From Phycisphaerae bacterium (GTDB taxonomy: Bacteria; Planctomycetota; Phycisphaerae; UBA1845; Fen-1342): 35,411 nt of DNA. The notes under the pieces are model-generated. The model did no database searches. It had not been told where the DNA came from and was given only the letters and a program-made list of their open reading frames with translations. This document shows positions 8,267 through 16,632 of this stretch, one piece after another. The DNA lies in contig JAUWNI010000033.1 in the NCBI GenBank assembly GCA_030612705.1, positions 1-35,411 of the forward strand, read 5' to 3'. The position numbers were made by a program, and so were the translations under genes. Numbering within the stretch: position 1 is the first letter of the stretch; the number at the start of each line of letters is the position of its first letter.

Positions 8267-8983
8267 CTAACTGCCCGCGGTCCGCGCGGCTTCAATGTCC
8301 GATCCAATGGGCTTGTGATCATAGAGGCGCTCGCCGATCGGGACGGCGTACCCGACGCGTTTCTTGAGAATCGCCCCAACCGGACAGGAACTGACCGCCT
8401 GGTCGGTTACGTCGATGTCCGTGTCCGCCAATCGGGCCTCGGCATTCACGGCGATCTGCTTGTCCTTGCCCCGCCCGACGAACTGGAACACGTTCTTCCC
8501 GTCCAGGTCGCTCGACGCCCGAATACACCGGCCACAGAGAATGCAGCGATTGCGATCGATGAGAATATCCGGGTGCGACGCGTCCACGTCGCGCTCCGGG
8601 AACAGGTACGGATATTTCGGGGCGGCGATCCCGAAACGGTAGGCCATCGCCTGCAACTCGCAGTTGCCGCTCTTCTCGCAAAACATGCAGTAGTGGTTGC
8701 CTTCCACGAACATCATCTCGACGATGTTCCCGCGAAGGTGCTGCAACCGTTCGGTGTCGTTCTCAACCACTGTGCCCGGAGCGACCGGCTGCGTGCAGGC
8801 GGCTTGCGGCCGGCCGTTGACCATCACAGTACACACACGGCAGGCGCCGTACGGCGAGAGACCCTTGAAGGCGCACAGCCGCGGGATATAGATCCCCGCC
8901 TCGTCCGCTGCCTGCATAATCGTCTGGCCCGGTTTGCCCTCGATCTCGACACCGTCGATCATGAAGGTAATCGTGTTGCTCAT
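8267..8983 (-). CDS. hoxU: Hydrogenase diaphorase iron-sulfur subunit HoxU (NuoG-like)
   Basis: Electron-relay subunit joining the hydrogenase module to the NAD(P)-reactive module. An N-terminal [2Fe-2S] ferredoxin domain has Cys37, Cys48, Cys51 and Cys63. It is followed by a His/3-Cys [4Fe-4S] motif (His97, Cys99 or nearby, Cys102, Cys108) and a further [4Fe-4S] set at Cys147, Cys150, Cys153 and Cys200 (CILCGRC, SCPVG). At 238 residues it matches HoxU and the N-terminal part of NuoG. The start ATG follows AGGGA. The gene is 50 bp downstream of the hoxEF fusion and belongs to the same operon. Confidence 0.93.
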   Translation of the reverse strand: MSNTITFMIDGVEIEGKPGQTIMQAADEAGIYIPRLCAFKGLSPYGACRVCTVMVNGRPQAACTQPVAPGTVVENDTERLQHLRGNIVEMMFVEGNHYCMFCEKSGNCELQAMAYRFGIAAPKYPYLFPERDVDASHPDILIDRNRCILCGRCIRASSDLDGKNVFQFVGRGKDKQIAVNAEARLADTDIDVTDQAVSSCPVGAILKKRVGYAVPIGERLYDHKPIGSDIEAARTAGS

Positions 8984-9033
8984 GTCACGTCCCTAATGTA
9001 GCGGCCGGTCTCCGTGCTGGCCGTAGTCCTCTC

Positions 9034-10848
9034 TCAATCGGCATGAACCGACTTATGCCCGGCAATCTGCTCGGCGTCCCCAACCGCTTCGCTCAGGTCG
9101 AACGAAGGCTGCAAACCATCGTCACGTTCCTTCACCAACGCCTCATAAGCCGAGCGGAAGTTCTTCAACGTCGTCAGCACCGGGTTGGGCGAGGTCTGTC
9201 CCAGTCCGCACCGACTCGTAGTCTTGATCGTCTCGCCCAGGTCCTGGAGATAATCCAGGTCCGCCGGCTCCCCGTGCCCCGCCAGAATCCGGTCCAGACG
9301 CTCCTTGAGCAGCACATTTCCGACCCTGCAAGGTGTGCAGTACCCGCAGCTTTCCTCGATGAAGAAGTCCAGGAAGTAATCCGCCACCTCGAGCACGTTC
9401 CGCTCCGGGCCGAACACCATGATGGCACCGCCGGTGGCCAGATCATCGAAACAGATGGTCCGCTCGAACTCGTTCGGGGCGACCATCGCCCCGCTGGCCC
9501 CGCCGACCTGGACGGCGATCGCGTCCTCGGCCCCCGCCTGCTTGAGCACTTCGCTGAGCTTTATACCAAACGGCAGCTCATAGACCCCGGGGAGCTTGCA
9601 GTCGCCCGAGATGCTCAGCAGTTTGGTGCCGGCGCTGCCTTGCGAACCGTATTCGTTGAACGCCCCGGGTCCCCTCTCGAGAATCTTCGTCACGCAGCAT
9701 AGCGTCTCGACGTTGTTGACCACCGTTGGACAGTCGAGATAACCCTTCTGGGCCGGGAACGGCGGGCGGTTCTTCGGATCGCCGCGCAACCCCTCGCAGG
9801 AGCTGATCAGCGCCGTTTCCTCACCGCATATGTATGCCCCGGCCCCCATCTGGATGACGATGTCGAAATTGAACCCCTCTTTACCGCCCACATTCTGCCC
9901 CAGCAAACCGTCGTTCCGACGCCGCTCCAGGACGTGCTCCAGGTATGGTCGCAGGTAGGCGTATTCGCCGCGCAGATAAACGATTCCTGTCTTGGCGCCG
10001 ATGGCATAGCCGGCGATCGTCATGCCGGCGAAAACACGATCCGGCCGCTCCGTCAGGATCACCCGATCCTTGAACGTGCCCGGCTCACCCTCGTCGGCGT
10101 TGCAGATTACGTATTTCTCTTCACCCGTTGCGGCCCGGGTGAACTCCCACTTCATCCCGGTTGGGAACCCCGCCCCGCCGCGCCCGCGCAGCCGAGCCGT
10201 TTTGACGGCCCGGATCACCTCGACCGGGCTGATTGCCAGCGCTTGTTTGATCGCCTCCCCGCGGTTTACCGGGCTGAGGACCATCGGGCCTTCCGTGCGA
10301 ATGTTGTTGACGACCATCGATTGCACCAGCTCGTGGGCGTTGTTCCCGTCGCCCAGCCGATGAACCAGCCGCTTGGGATCCATGTGCTTCTTCAGATCCG
10401 CCACGATCTGCCGCGCGATCGATCGATGCAGGTCCGTGACCGGCACGTCGTTGATCAGCGCCGCCGGCGCTTGGTCGCACAGGCCGATGCAAGGCGTGTA
10501 TTCGAGCGAGATCGTCCCGTCGGGGGTCGTCTCGCCGAACTTGATGCCTAGCGCGTCGCTGAATGCCTGGGCCACACGCTCCACCCCGTGCATCTTGTCG
10601 ATAATGTCGTTGCAGAGCCGAATGACGACCTTGCCTTTCGGCTTTTCCGAAAGGTAAGTATAGAACGAGACGACACTCTCGACCTCAACGCGATGCGTCC
10701 CCACCGCGGCGGCAATGACATCCATCGCCTCGCTCGAAACGCACTTAAATCGCGCCTGCACCTCGCGCACAATGTCCATCATTCGCGTGCGGTCGTTGCT
10801 GTGCGACCGGCAGATGTCCTTGACGGTATTCTCCAGCGTTCCACTCAT
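9034..10848 (-). CDS. hoxF: HoxE-HoxF fusion: NAD(P)/FMN diaphorase subunit with NuoE-like N-terminal domain
   Basis: Flavoprotein that exchanges electrons between NAD(P)H and the iron-sulfur chain. Residues 1-150 form a NuoE/HoxE-like thioredoxin-fold domain. The rest is NuoF/HoxF, with the FMN/NAD motifs GRGGAGFPTGMKW and GAGAYICGEETAL and a C-terminal [4Fe-4S] site (ESCGYCTPC, then a later Cys in RCGLGQ). In the NuoE-like part only three of four expected cluster cysteines are present (Cys79, Cys120, Cys124); the one expected five residues after Cys79 is Asp84. The start is taken as the ATG at 10848 (MSGTLENT), with GAGG six bases upstream. An in-frame start at 10929 would overlap hypB and adds 27 unrelated residues. 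It begins 8 bp after hypB, whose stop codon touches this ribosome-binding site. Confidence 0.92.
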   Translation of the reverse strand: MSGTLENTVKDICRSHSNDRTRMMDIVREVQARFKCVSSEAMDVIAAAVGTHRVEVESVVSFYTYLSEKPKGKVVIRLCNDIIDKMHGVERVAQAFSDALGIKFGETTPDGTISLEYTPCIGLCDQAPAALINDVPVTDLHRSIARQIVADLKKHMDPKRLVHRLGDGNNAHELVQSMVVNNIRTEGPMVLSPVNRGEAIKQALAISPVEVIRAVKTARLRGRGGAGFPTGMKWEFTRAATGEEKYVICNADEGEPGTFKDRVILTERPDRVFAGMTIAGYAIGAKTGIVYLRGEYAYLRPYLEHVLERRRNDGLLGQNVGGKEGFNFDIVIQMGAGAYICGEETALISSCEGLRGDPKNRPPFPAQKGYLDCPTVVNNVETLCCVTKILERGPGAFNEYGSQGSAGTKLLSISGDCKLPGVYELPFGIKLSEVLKQAGAEDAIAVQVGGASGAMVAPNEFERTICFDDLATGGAIMVFGPERNVLEVADYFLDFFIEESCGYCTPCRVGNVLLKERLDRILAGHGEPADLDYLQDLGETIKTTSRCGLGQTSPNPVLTTLKNFRSAYEALVKERDDGLQPSFDLSEAVGDAEQIAGHKSVHAD

Positions 10849-10856
10849 AAATGACC

Positions 10857-11543
10857 TCAATCGTCTTTCAGTCCAATCGCAACCGGCGTGGCCCGCGCCC
10901 GATGTTGCTCGCCAAGCCAGGTCAACCACTGGTTAATACCCTGCCCGCTCGTGCTTGATAACTCGATCAGCGGCGCCCGTGTGTTGATCCGTGACAAATC
11001 GTCTCGCACACGCCCAATGTCGTATTCGAGGACCCCCAGCAGATCAACCTTGGTCAACAGAATCGCGTCCGCGAGCTGAAACAACGTCGGGTACTTACCA
11101 ACCTTGTCGTCGCCTTCCGGAACGCTCAGCAGCACCACGCGCAGATGCTCACCCAAATCGAATGCCGCCGGACAGACCATGTTACCAACGTTCTCGATGA
11201 ACAAAAAATCGATGTCGTCAAGCTTCAGACCCCGGAGCCCCTCCGCCACCTGGGCCGCATCCAGATGACACCCGCGGCCCGTGTTGATCTGCGTCACCGC
11301 GGTCGCCAACTCTTCCAAACGCTCGGCGTCACGTGTCGTCTGCAAGTCCCCGACCAGAACCGCACAGGCGTACTCGCGTGCCAGGGCCGGCAGCGTCTTC
11401 TCCAGCAGGGCCGTTTTGCCGCTGCCCGGGGCGCTCATCAGGTTGATCGAGAGAAGACTCGCGCCGCTCATCAGCGCGCGATTGTCCCGCGCGATCGCGT
11501 CGTTCGCCTGGAGCACGCTTTCGACGACATTGATCTTCTTCAT
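10857..11543 (-). CDS. hypB: Hydrogenase nickel-insertion GTPase HypB
   Basis: SIMIBI-class GTPase that works with HypA to insert nickel into the large subunit precursor. The Walker A motif is at residues 37-44 (SAPGSGKT), followed by VGDLQTTRDAE, the metal-binding GCHLDA site, NVGNMVCPA, and the guanine-specifying TKVD. The 228-residue protein starts almost directly with the G domain: the N-terminal CxxCGC high-affinity nickel site and any histidine-rich stretch are absent, so nickel storage is unlikely. The gene lies between hypA (56 bp upstream) and hoxEF (8 bp downstream). Confidence 0.95.
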   Translation of the reverse strand: MKKINVVESVLQANDAIARDNRALMSGASLLSINLMSAPGSGKTALLEKTLPALAREYACAVLVGDLQTTRDAERLEELATAVTQINTGRGCHLDAAQVAEGLRGLKLDDIDFLFIENVGNMVCPAAFDLGEHLRVVLLSVPEGDDKVGKYPTLFQLADAILLTKVDLLGVLEYDIGRVRDDLSRINTRAPLIELSSTSGQGINQWLTWLGEQHRARATPVAIGLKDD

Positions 11544-11599
11544 GACGATTCCACTGCAACCCCTCGCTTGCGCTTAGGGCTCGGTTAATTTCCTCGCGC

Positions 11600-11983
11600 T
11601 TAGGCCTCGGTCCCCTCGCCGGCGCTTGGATCTCTGTCCACTTGGCAGATCACGGATTTTAACACTATGTCGTTGCCGCGGACAATCTCCACGTCCGCTC
11701 GGTTACAATCCGGGCACAGGAAGCTGTACGCGATGTCCGGCTCGAAACGCCGCCCGCATTGGCGACACTCGGCCCAGGCTGATATCTCCTCGATTTTCAA
11801 GACAGCCTCGTCCGCGAGCGTGTCCGCTCGAACCGCTTCCCAGGCCGCCTGCAACGCTTCCGGCACGACCAGCTTCATCGCGCCGATCTCGACTTCGATA
11901 GCCTCGACACGCACCGCGCCGGCCCGCGCCGCCGCCTGAAGCACTCCGTCGAGCATGCTGACCGCGATCGACATTTCGTGCAT
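11600..11983 (-). CDS. hypA: Hydrogenase nickel metallochaperone HypA
   Basis: Binds nickel and hands it to the hydrogenase precursor together with HypB. The N-terminus begins MHEMSI, giving the conserved nickel ligands His2 and Glu3. The structural zinc site is two Cys pairs, CRQC and CPDC, at about residues 73-92. At 127 residues it is slightly longer than the usual 113-120 owing to an acidic C-terminal tail. A GGGAG lies upstream of the ATG at a rather long spacing. It follows hypC in the same transcript. Confidence 0.94.
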   Translation of the reverse strand: MHEMSIAVSMLDGVLQAAARAGAVRVEAIEVEIGAMKLVVPEALQAAWEAVRADTLADEAVLKIEEISAWAECRQCGRRFEPDIAYSFLCPDCNRADVEIVRGNDIVLKSVICQVDRDPSAGEGTEA

Positions 11984-12120
11984 TTACAGGTTGCTCCCAA
12001 TCATCACAAGCCGGGAACCGGTAATCTCGAGAAACCGCCTTCCGTACTTTACGAGAATGTCACATGCCGGTCTTTCAGCGGAATCCCCGCGTTTATAGCG
12101 AAGAATGGAAGTTCTTGTGA

Positions 12121-12357
12121 CTACGACGACGCCGCATCCCGCGAGTCTTCAGACATTACTCGCAACCACTCCCACGTCTCCAGGGCGTCGCTTTCATCGA
12201 TCAACGATATCGCGAAACCGGCGTGTGCCAACACCCAGTCGCCGACCGCGGCGCCCGGCGTGAGCACCGTACTGATCTTCAGCCGATTGCCCTGAAGATC
12301 GATCAGGGCCTCATCGTCCGCACACTCGATGATCTTTCCTGGAACTGCCAGGCACAT
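12121..12357 (-). CDS. hypC: Hydrogenase assembly chaperone HypC/HupF family
   Basis: Small chaperone that carries the Fe(CN)2CO unit with HypD and keeps the large subunit open during assembly. The protein begins MCLAVPGKI, with the essential Cys2 after removal of Met, and has the family's GDWVLAHAGFAI segment. It is 78 residues, the normal size. It is the first gene of the hyp-hox operon; hypD, its usual partner, is not in this window and must be encoded elsewhere if the enzyme is active. It is separated from hypA by 137 bp that contain no recognisable gene. Confidence 0.93.
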   Translation of the reverse strand: MCLAVPGKIIECADDEALIDLQGNRLKISTVLTPGAAVGDWVLAHAGFAISLIDESDALETWEWLRVMSEDSRDAASS

Positions 12358-12677
12358 ACATCCACATCCCGCAAAAAGCTCGGATTGCGCCGCCGTTTAT
12401 CACGTACCGGCAACTGCCGATCCGCCGCCCGAGCGCACCCGGCCTGTAACGCGCGGCAAAGACATAAAACTCTACACTCGCAACCACGATAGTCAAACCC
12501 GCTACGATTAACCCCTACACCATCAACACTACAGCCCGGGGATTTCGTTTCCTGGGGAGAATCTGAACACTCGCAAGACGCTTTCATGCTTGGTTTTACC
12601 CAATACCACAACCGCCTTCGATCTTAACTCCTTGACGATAAAGTGGTTACACCAGCCTCGCCACTCCGGCACGAAAC
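12358..12677. other. Divergent intergenic region between hydrogenase operon and sigma factor gene
   Basis: This 320-bp region should contain promoters for both flanking transcription units. A sigma-70-like promoter for the minus strand is described separately at 12469-12496. No sigma-54 consensus (TGGC-N8-TTGC) and no small gene was recognised. A transcript starting at the candidate promoter would have a leader of about 105 bases before hypC. Confidence 0.4.
12469..12496 (-). promoter_or_regulatory. Candidate promoter of the hyp-hox operon
   Basis: Read on the minus strand, TTGACT (12491-12496) and TAGAGT (12469-12474) are separated by 16 bp, matching a sigma-70 promoter with five of six and four of six consensus bases. 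Found by eye only. Confidence 0.35.
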
Positions 12678-14426
12678 ATGCATCGTTCTCTGTCGTCCTC
12701 CGAAAGGACGGAGGCTAGCGGCAATCGACCAACCCACGGTGAGGCGATGACCTCGTTTCGGATCAGAGAGATCGAGAACCTCGCTCGTCAGCTCCGACGC
12801 GGACCCAAACGCCTCGTGCTCAGGCACCTGCTCAACATCGAATTCGCGCTGTCGGTGGTAAAGCCTGAGAAGCGGTATCCGGCGGAATTCGTCTGGCATG
12901 CCGTCACGGGCGTCCGGCCGTTCAGCCGAAACGGCAACGGCGACGAGCCCGTTCTCCTCCACGGCGGGGACCTTCGCCGGGATCTGGCCACGCTCGCGGA
13001 ATTCCTCAGCGCCGGCGCCCCTCTGCTCGCCGGCGCTTGTCCCGAATCCGTCTATTCGACGGCGGAGTTGGCCGAGCGTTTCGACGTGAGCCTGAGAACC
13101 ATCTCGCGCTGGCGCAAGCGCGGGCTGGTCGCGTGGAAACTGACCGATCCCAGCGGACGGATGCACACCGCGTTTCCGGACCGCGCCGTTCGGCGATTCG
13201 TGGTTGAGAATGCCGGTCTCGTCCGTCGAGCGACGGACTTTTCTCTGCTGAACGTTCAAGAGCATTACGAGATCATCACGCGGGCCCGCGCCCTCGCCGA
13301 GGGGAACAAATGCACGATCCACTCCGTGGCCCAGGCAATTGCCGCGGAAACCGGTCGCGGTCGGGAAACGATTCGGCTGATTATCAAGCGGCACGACGAG
13401 ACCTGCCCGCGGGATGCCATTTTCAAGCAGCGCGCGCCATCCGACCGAGTGCGTGCTCGGCGACTTCAGATTTGGGAAGCCCACCAGGATGGAGTAATGC
13501 TGGAAACACTCGCAAAGAAATTTGAAACGCCGATCGCGGACGTCTATCGCATTGTGGCGGAGATGCGGGCCCGTGAGATCGAATCGCGGCCGATCGAGTA
13601 CATCGCGAGCGAAGAATTCACAATGCCGAACGCCGACGCGGTCATTTTGAAAGACCATGCCGTCGAGCATCTTTATGTGAAACTCCCGAGTAAGCAGCGC
13701 GTGCCGCCGGACTTGCCGCCCTATCTGCGCGAGCTTTTCAACCTCCCGCTGCTGACGCCCGCGGGGGAGTTCGCCCTGTTTCGCAAGATGAACTACTTGA
13801 AGTTCCAGGCCGAATCATTGCGGCGACAAATCGTGCCGGAAACCGTCAAGGCCGCCGACCTGGACCGGATCGAAGCTTTGCTGGACGATGCCGGCGAGAT
13901 CAAGAATCGAATCACCCGCGCGAACCTGCGCCTGGTGGTCCGGTTCGCGAAGCGGCACATGTCGCCGCTCTGCGATCTGTTCGAGTTGGTCAGCGACGGC
14001 AATGTCGCCCTGCTCCGGGCGATCGATCTATTCGATTTCACCCGCGGCTTCAAGTTCAGCACGTACGTCTCATGGGCCGTCATCCGCCAATTGGCGGGCG
14101 CGACTTCCAAAGCACAACGGCAGCGCGCTCGCTATCAGACCGGGCAGGAGGAATTCCGCGAAGTGCTCTCGGCCACGATGGAGGAGGACGAACCCGCCGC
14201 CGACGCCCGCGCGCTGCTCGGACGAATGTCCACGTCGCTTTCGACACGGCAGTGGTTCGTGCTATGCAGCCACTTCGGCCTCAACGGACACGGCAAGCCG
14301 AAGACGCTCGAACAGATCGGCAAGCGGCTAGGCGTAACAAAAGAACGCATCCGGCAAATCGAGTCGCAGGCCTTCGGACACCTGCGCCAAACCTTCAGCG
14401 AGCAATTCAAGCGGCTCTGGAATTAA
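12678..14426 (+). CDS. Sigma-70-family RNA polymerase sigma factor with N-terminal helix-turn-helix extension
   Basis: The C-terminal half is a sigma-70-type factor. Region 2 is at about residues 405-475 (ITRANLRLVVRFAKRH, GFKFSTYVSWAVIRQ) and region 4 at about 515-575 (SLSTRQWFVLCSHFGLNG, then LGVTKERIRQIESQA, a complete DNA-binding helix-turn-helix). Between them, region 3 is short and poorly defined. The N-terminal 400 residues are not part of ordinary sigma factors. They contain a MerR-like helix-turn-helix with wing at about 126-170 (YSTAELAERFDVSLRTISRW) and a second helix-turn-helix-like stretch at about 215-300. A start at 12747 (MTSFRIREI, after GGTGAGG) is a strong alternative; 12678 adds 23 unremarkable residues over a small hairpin at 12697-12714. 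The gene is divergent from the hydrogenase operon, so a regulatory link is possible but unproven. Confidence 0.85.
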   Translation: MHRSLSSSERTEASGNRPTHGEAMTSFRIREIENLARQLRRGPKRLVLRHLLNIEFALSVVKPEKRYPAEFVWHAVTGVRPFSRNGNGDEPVLLHGGDLRRDLATLAEFLSAGAPLLAGACPESVYSTAELAERFDVSLRTISRWRKRGLVAWKLTDPSGRMHTAFPDRAVRRFVVENAGLVRRATDFSLLNVQEHYEIITRARALAEGNKCTIHSVAQAIAAETGRGRETIRLIIKRHDETCPRDAIFKQRAPSDRVRARRLQIWEAHQDGVMLETLAKKFETPIADVYRIVAEMRAREIESRPIEYIASEEFTMPNADAVILKDHAVEHLYVKLPSKQRVPPDLPPYLRELFNLPLLTPAGEFALFRKMNYLKFQAESLRRQIVPETVKAADLDRIEALLDDAGEIKNRITRANLRLVVRFAKRHMSPLCDLFELVSDGNVALLRAIDLFDFTRGFKFSTYVSWAVIRQLAGATSKAQRQRARYQTGQEEFREVLSATMEEDEPAADARALLGRMSTSLSTRQWFVLCSHFGLNGHGKPKTLEQIGKRLGVTKERIRQIESQAFGHLRQTFSEQFKRLWN

Positions 14427-14475
14427 TACGGATTCCATGGGAGCCTGTCCCATGGGCTGTCATCCGCAATCCGCA

Positions 14476-15171
14476 TTACGGACAGGTTGTCCCGTAGACG
14501 GCCAGCAACGCCGCTAGGTCGGCAATGTCCACGTCACCGTCGCGGTCAAGGTCGCCATCCGTGTACACAGCTCCGGTAGTAGTACCGTAGCTGCCGAGCA
14601 GTTCTGCCAGGTCGGCGATGTCCACGTCATCGTCTCCGTCGAGGTCGCCGAAACACGTCTCGCCCTGGAATTCGTAGGCGCCCATGTCCACGATCGGGGG
14701 CGAGCCGAAGCCGTCGTCGGGCATGCCGGGATCATCGACGAAGCGCGGATTACCGTCGAGGTCGGTCGTGATATCGGCCGGTACGGCCGTGTTGTCGCCG
14801 CGGTCGATGCACGGCGAGCCGGCGGTAAGGTGGTAGTCCTCGTTGTCGGCATCGACGAACAGCGGATCGGCGTCGATGTTGCCAACGCCGGTCCAGCCGC
14901 CCTGAACGTCGCAGTAGCTCGCCGCGGGGGTGCCCGAGGAAACCGAGATCTCGTCCGGCGTATCGCCCCAGAGGATGGTGTTGCTCAGCGTCGGGCTGCT
15001 GTGCCAGCAGCGGAACCCGCCGTCGTGCTGCTCCGCCGTGTTCGCCGTGATCGTGCAGTTGGTGATCGTCGGGCTGCCGGAGGAGCAGCAGATGCCGCCG
15101 CCGGCTCCCGACGCCGTGTTCCCAGTGATCGTGCAGTCGGTAATCGTCGCGCTGGCGGGGCAGGCCGGATA
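14476..15171 (-). pseudogene. 3' remnant of a secreted beta-helix protein with dockerin-like tail
   Basis: The minus-strand frame is open from a stop at 15172-15174 to TAA at 14476 but has no start near its beginning. It enters in the middle of parallel beta-helix coils (ATITDCTITGN, SPTITNCTITAN, SPTLSNTILWGD). It then runs through the typical end of such proteins (LDGNPRFVDDP, PPIVDMGAYEFQG) and finishes with two dockerin/EF-hand-like motifs (GDLDGDDDVDIADLAELLG and GDLDRDGDVDIADLAALLA). The N-terminal half and signal peptide are missing. Upstream, the sequence changes abruptly to an unrelated gene on the opposite strand, so the gene was cut at about 15155-15171. The tail is nearly the same as that of the protease at 27344-29710. 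Confidence 0.8.
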
Positions 15172-15607
15172 TCAGGTCGATGTCGAGGCGCTGCTGGCCG
15201 AGGTGACCGCGGCGCGCGACGACGTGAAGTTGGCCGGCTCGCAGTTGGAGACGGCGATCCTTACCGCCGCGGAGGCGGGCCGGGACGACACTTTCGACCA
15301 GGCGCTCGAGGACGTGATCAGTGCGGCGTTGCAACGGCTGATGACCGCGAACGAGAGTCTGTTTGTCGAGTCGCAGGCGCTCTCCGCGGTCGTCACCGTG
15401 CTCCGCGACGCCCGCGTCAACGGCGAGAGCGAAGTGGGTCAGGATCAGATCGACGTAACGGCCGCGTGGGCACGGCTCGACGCACACACCGAGATCACCG
15501 AGATGCGCGCTAGTTGGGATCGCGTTGCCCGTGATGTGTTCTCCGCGTTCGTCACCCGCCTGGTGGCCCAGCAGGCCGATCAGAGCGAGTCCACGGATTC
15601 CGAGTAG
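15155..15607 (+). pseudogene. C-terminal fragment of an unidentified helical protein
   Basis: From about 15161 the plus-strand frame reads as plausible helical protein (YQVDVEALLAEVTAARDDV, then LAGSQLETAILTAAEAG) and ends normally at TAG 15605-15607 after an acidic tail. The open frame continues further upstream, but there it is only the antisense of the beta-helix remnant, so the true N-terminus is missing. The family was not recognised. Together with the neighbouring minus-strand remnant it forms a head-to-head join of two truncated genes. Confidence 0.6.
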
Positions 15608-15686
15608 CTCGCAGTGTGGGTAATGCCCGCCATTTCCCTTATCGTCATTCGCCGACGCGACATCATGTGGTGGGCATACCCACCCT

Positions 15687-16298
15687 ATGGCCTACGGCTC
15701 GATCGATATCGTCGTACACATGTACGGCACGATCAGCCTGGACGACGACGGCGATGACGACTCCGGGCACCTGCTGGGCGACCTCACCGCCGGCAGCCCG
15801 CACAACGTAACCATCACCGGAACCGGCGAGCATACCGGCAATATCTATTTCAACGGGAACACCGAGGAGCAAATGAAGCGAAGATATTTCAGGTATAACC
15901 TGAAAATCGGCAATCCGGAAATCCCCAACGCGATCATGCGCGGCAACATTTACATCAGGTACGGCACGCGGGGCTGTGGATATGGAGCCGGCGGCCTGCT
16001 CAACATCTACGGCGATATGTATGGAAGCGTCCAGATTGGCGATGAGATATTAGGTGATAATGGCCCAAACGAGGACAATGCGTACACCACAATATACATT
16101 GCGAAGTCACTCTACAATAACATCACTGTCGTCGGCGACTTGGGCAAGAAAAGTTTCTTGTATATGTCCGGCCTGATCGAGATCGGTGAAGATTTTACCC
16201 CGCCGGAAGGTTCGAGCGCGATCCCGACCATCGATATTGGCCGGAGAATCGTTGGAAACATGCACAACACAGCCCGTAGGGCAGGCCGCGGACCGTAG
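15687..16298 (+). pseudogene. Fragment of a beta-strand-rich extracellular protein
   Basis: Encodes about 200 residues of short repeated beta strands (IDIVVHMYGTISL, GNIYFNGN, GNIYIRYG, LLNIYGDMYGSVQIGD) resembling beta-helix surface proteins. There is no signal peptide, and the ATG lies in a small palindrome (GGTGGGCATACCCACC), so the 5' end is probably missing. It ends at a stop shortly after the likely original sequence breaks off near 16265. A dockerin-like tail that would normally finish such a protein appears out of frame 170 bp downstream (16469-16612). The stretch 15850-16200 is visibly richer in A and T than its neighbours, suggesting different origin or decay. Confidence 0.55.
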
Positions 16299-16375
16299 AG
16301 CCAACTTGCTATTCGAATGGGGCGTCGCCAACTGGAAACGTCTCGCACGCAAGAATGCGAGGCCTGCCTTCGCGT

Positions 16376-16468
16376 GCTGTGGGCGACCGCGTCGCGCAGA
16401 TGGTGGCGAAGATGTATTTTGAGCCATTCGTTGAGCCGCATTTCCATCCCGACTCATACGGGTATCGG
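16376..16468 (+). mobile_element. Group II intron reverse transcriptase/maturase fragment
   Basis: Thirty-one codons read AVGDRVAQMVAKMY, then EPHFHPDSYGYR, matching the conserved early reverse-transcriptase block of group II intron maturases (usually preceded by LGIPT and followed by RPGKSA). Neither flank is present: upstream the sequence becomes unrelated, and downstream it runs in frame straight into a dockerin-like tail. An 8-bp inverted repeat (16280-16287 and 16361-16368) lies just upstream. No intron RNA domain V was recognised here, so this is a scrap and not an active element. Confidence 0.7.
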
Positions 16469-16612
16469 ACTGACTTGGCCGCGCTGCTTGGCGCGTATTA
16501 CGCCTGCGATGGTGACTTGGACTACGACCCCAACGCCGACTTCGACGCCAACGGCTGCGTCGATCTCTGGGATCTGCTCACATTGCTGGACAACCACGGG
16601 GCGGGTAGGTAG
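16469..16612 (+). pseudogene. Orphan dockerin-like tail fused to the RT fragment
   Basis: Encodes TDLAALLGAYYACDGD, then NADFDANGCVDLWDLLTLL and a normal stop. This is a complete dockerin/EF-hand-like C-terminal module of the kind that ends planctomycete secreted proteins. It is in frame with the reverse-transcriptase scrap but out of frame with the beta-strand-rich fragment at 15687-16298, which may be its former N-terminal partner. It ends 20 bp before the convergent ruvX gene. Confidence 0.65.
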
Positions 16613-16632
16613 AAGCAGGTCAGTCCGGAGTT

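Noticed and set aside
12358-12677. Sigma-54 promoter for the hydrogenase operon
   Set aside because: No TGGC-N8-TTGC match was found on the minus strand.
14930-15160. N-terminal part of the plus-strand frame ending at 15607
   Set aside because: It is the antisense of the beta-helix remnant; only the part after about 15155 reads as protein.
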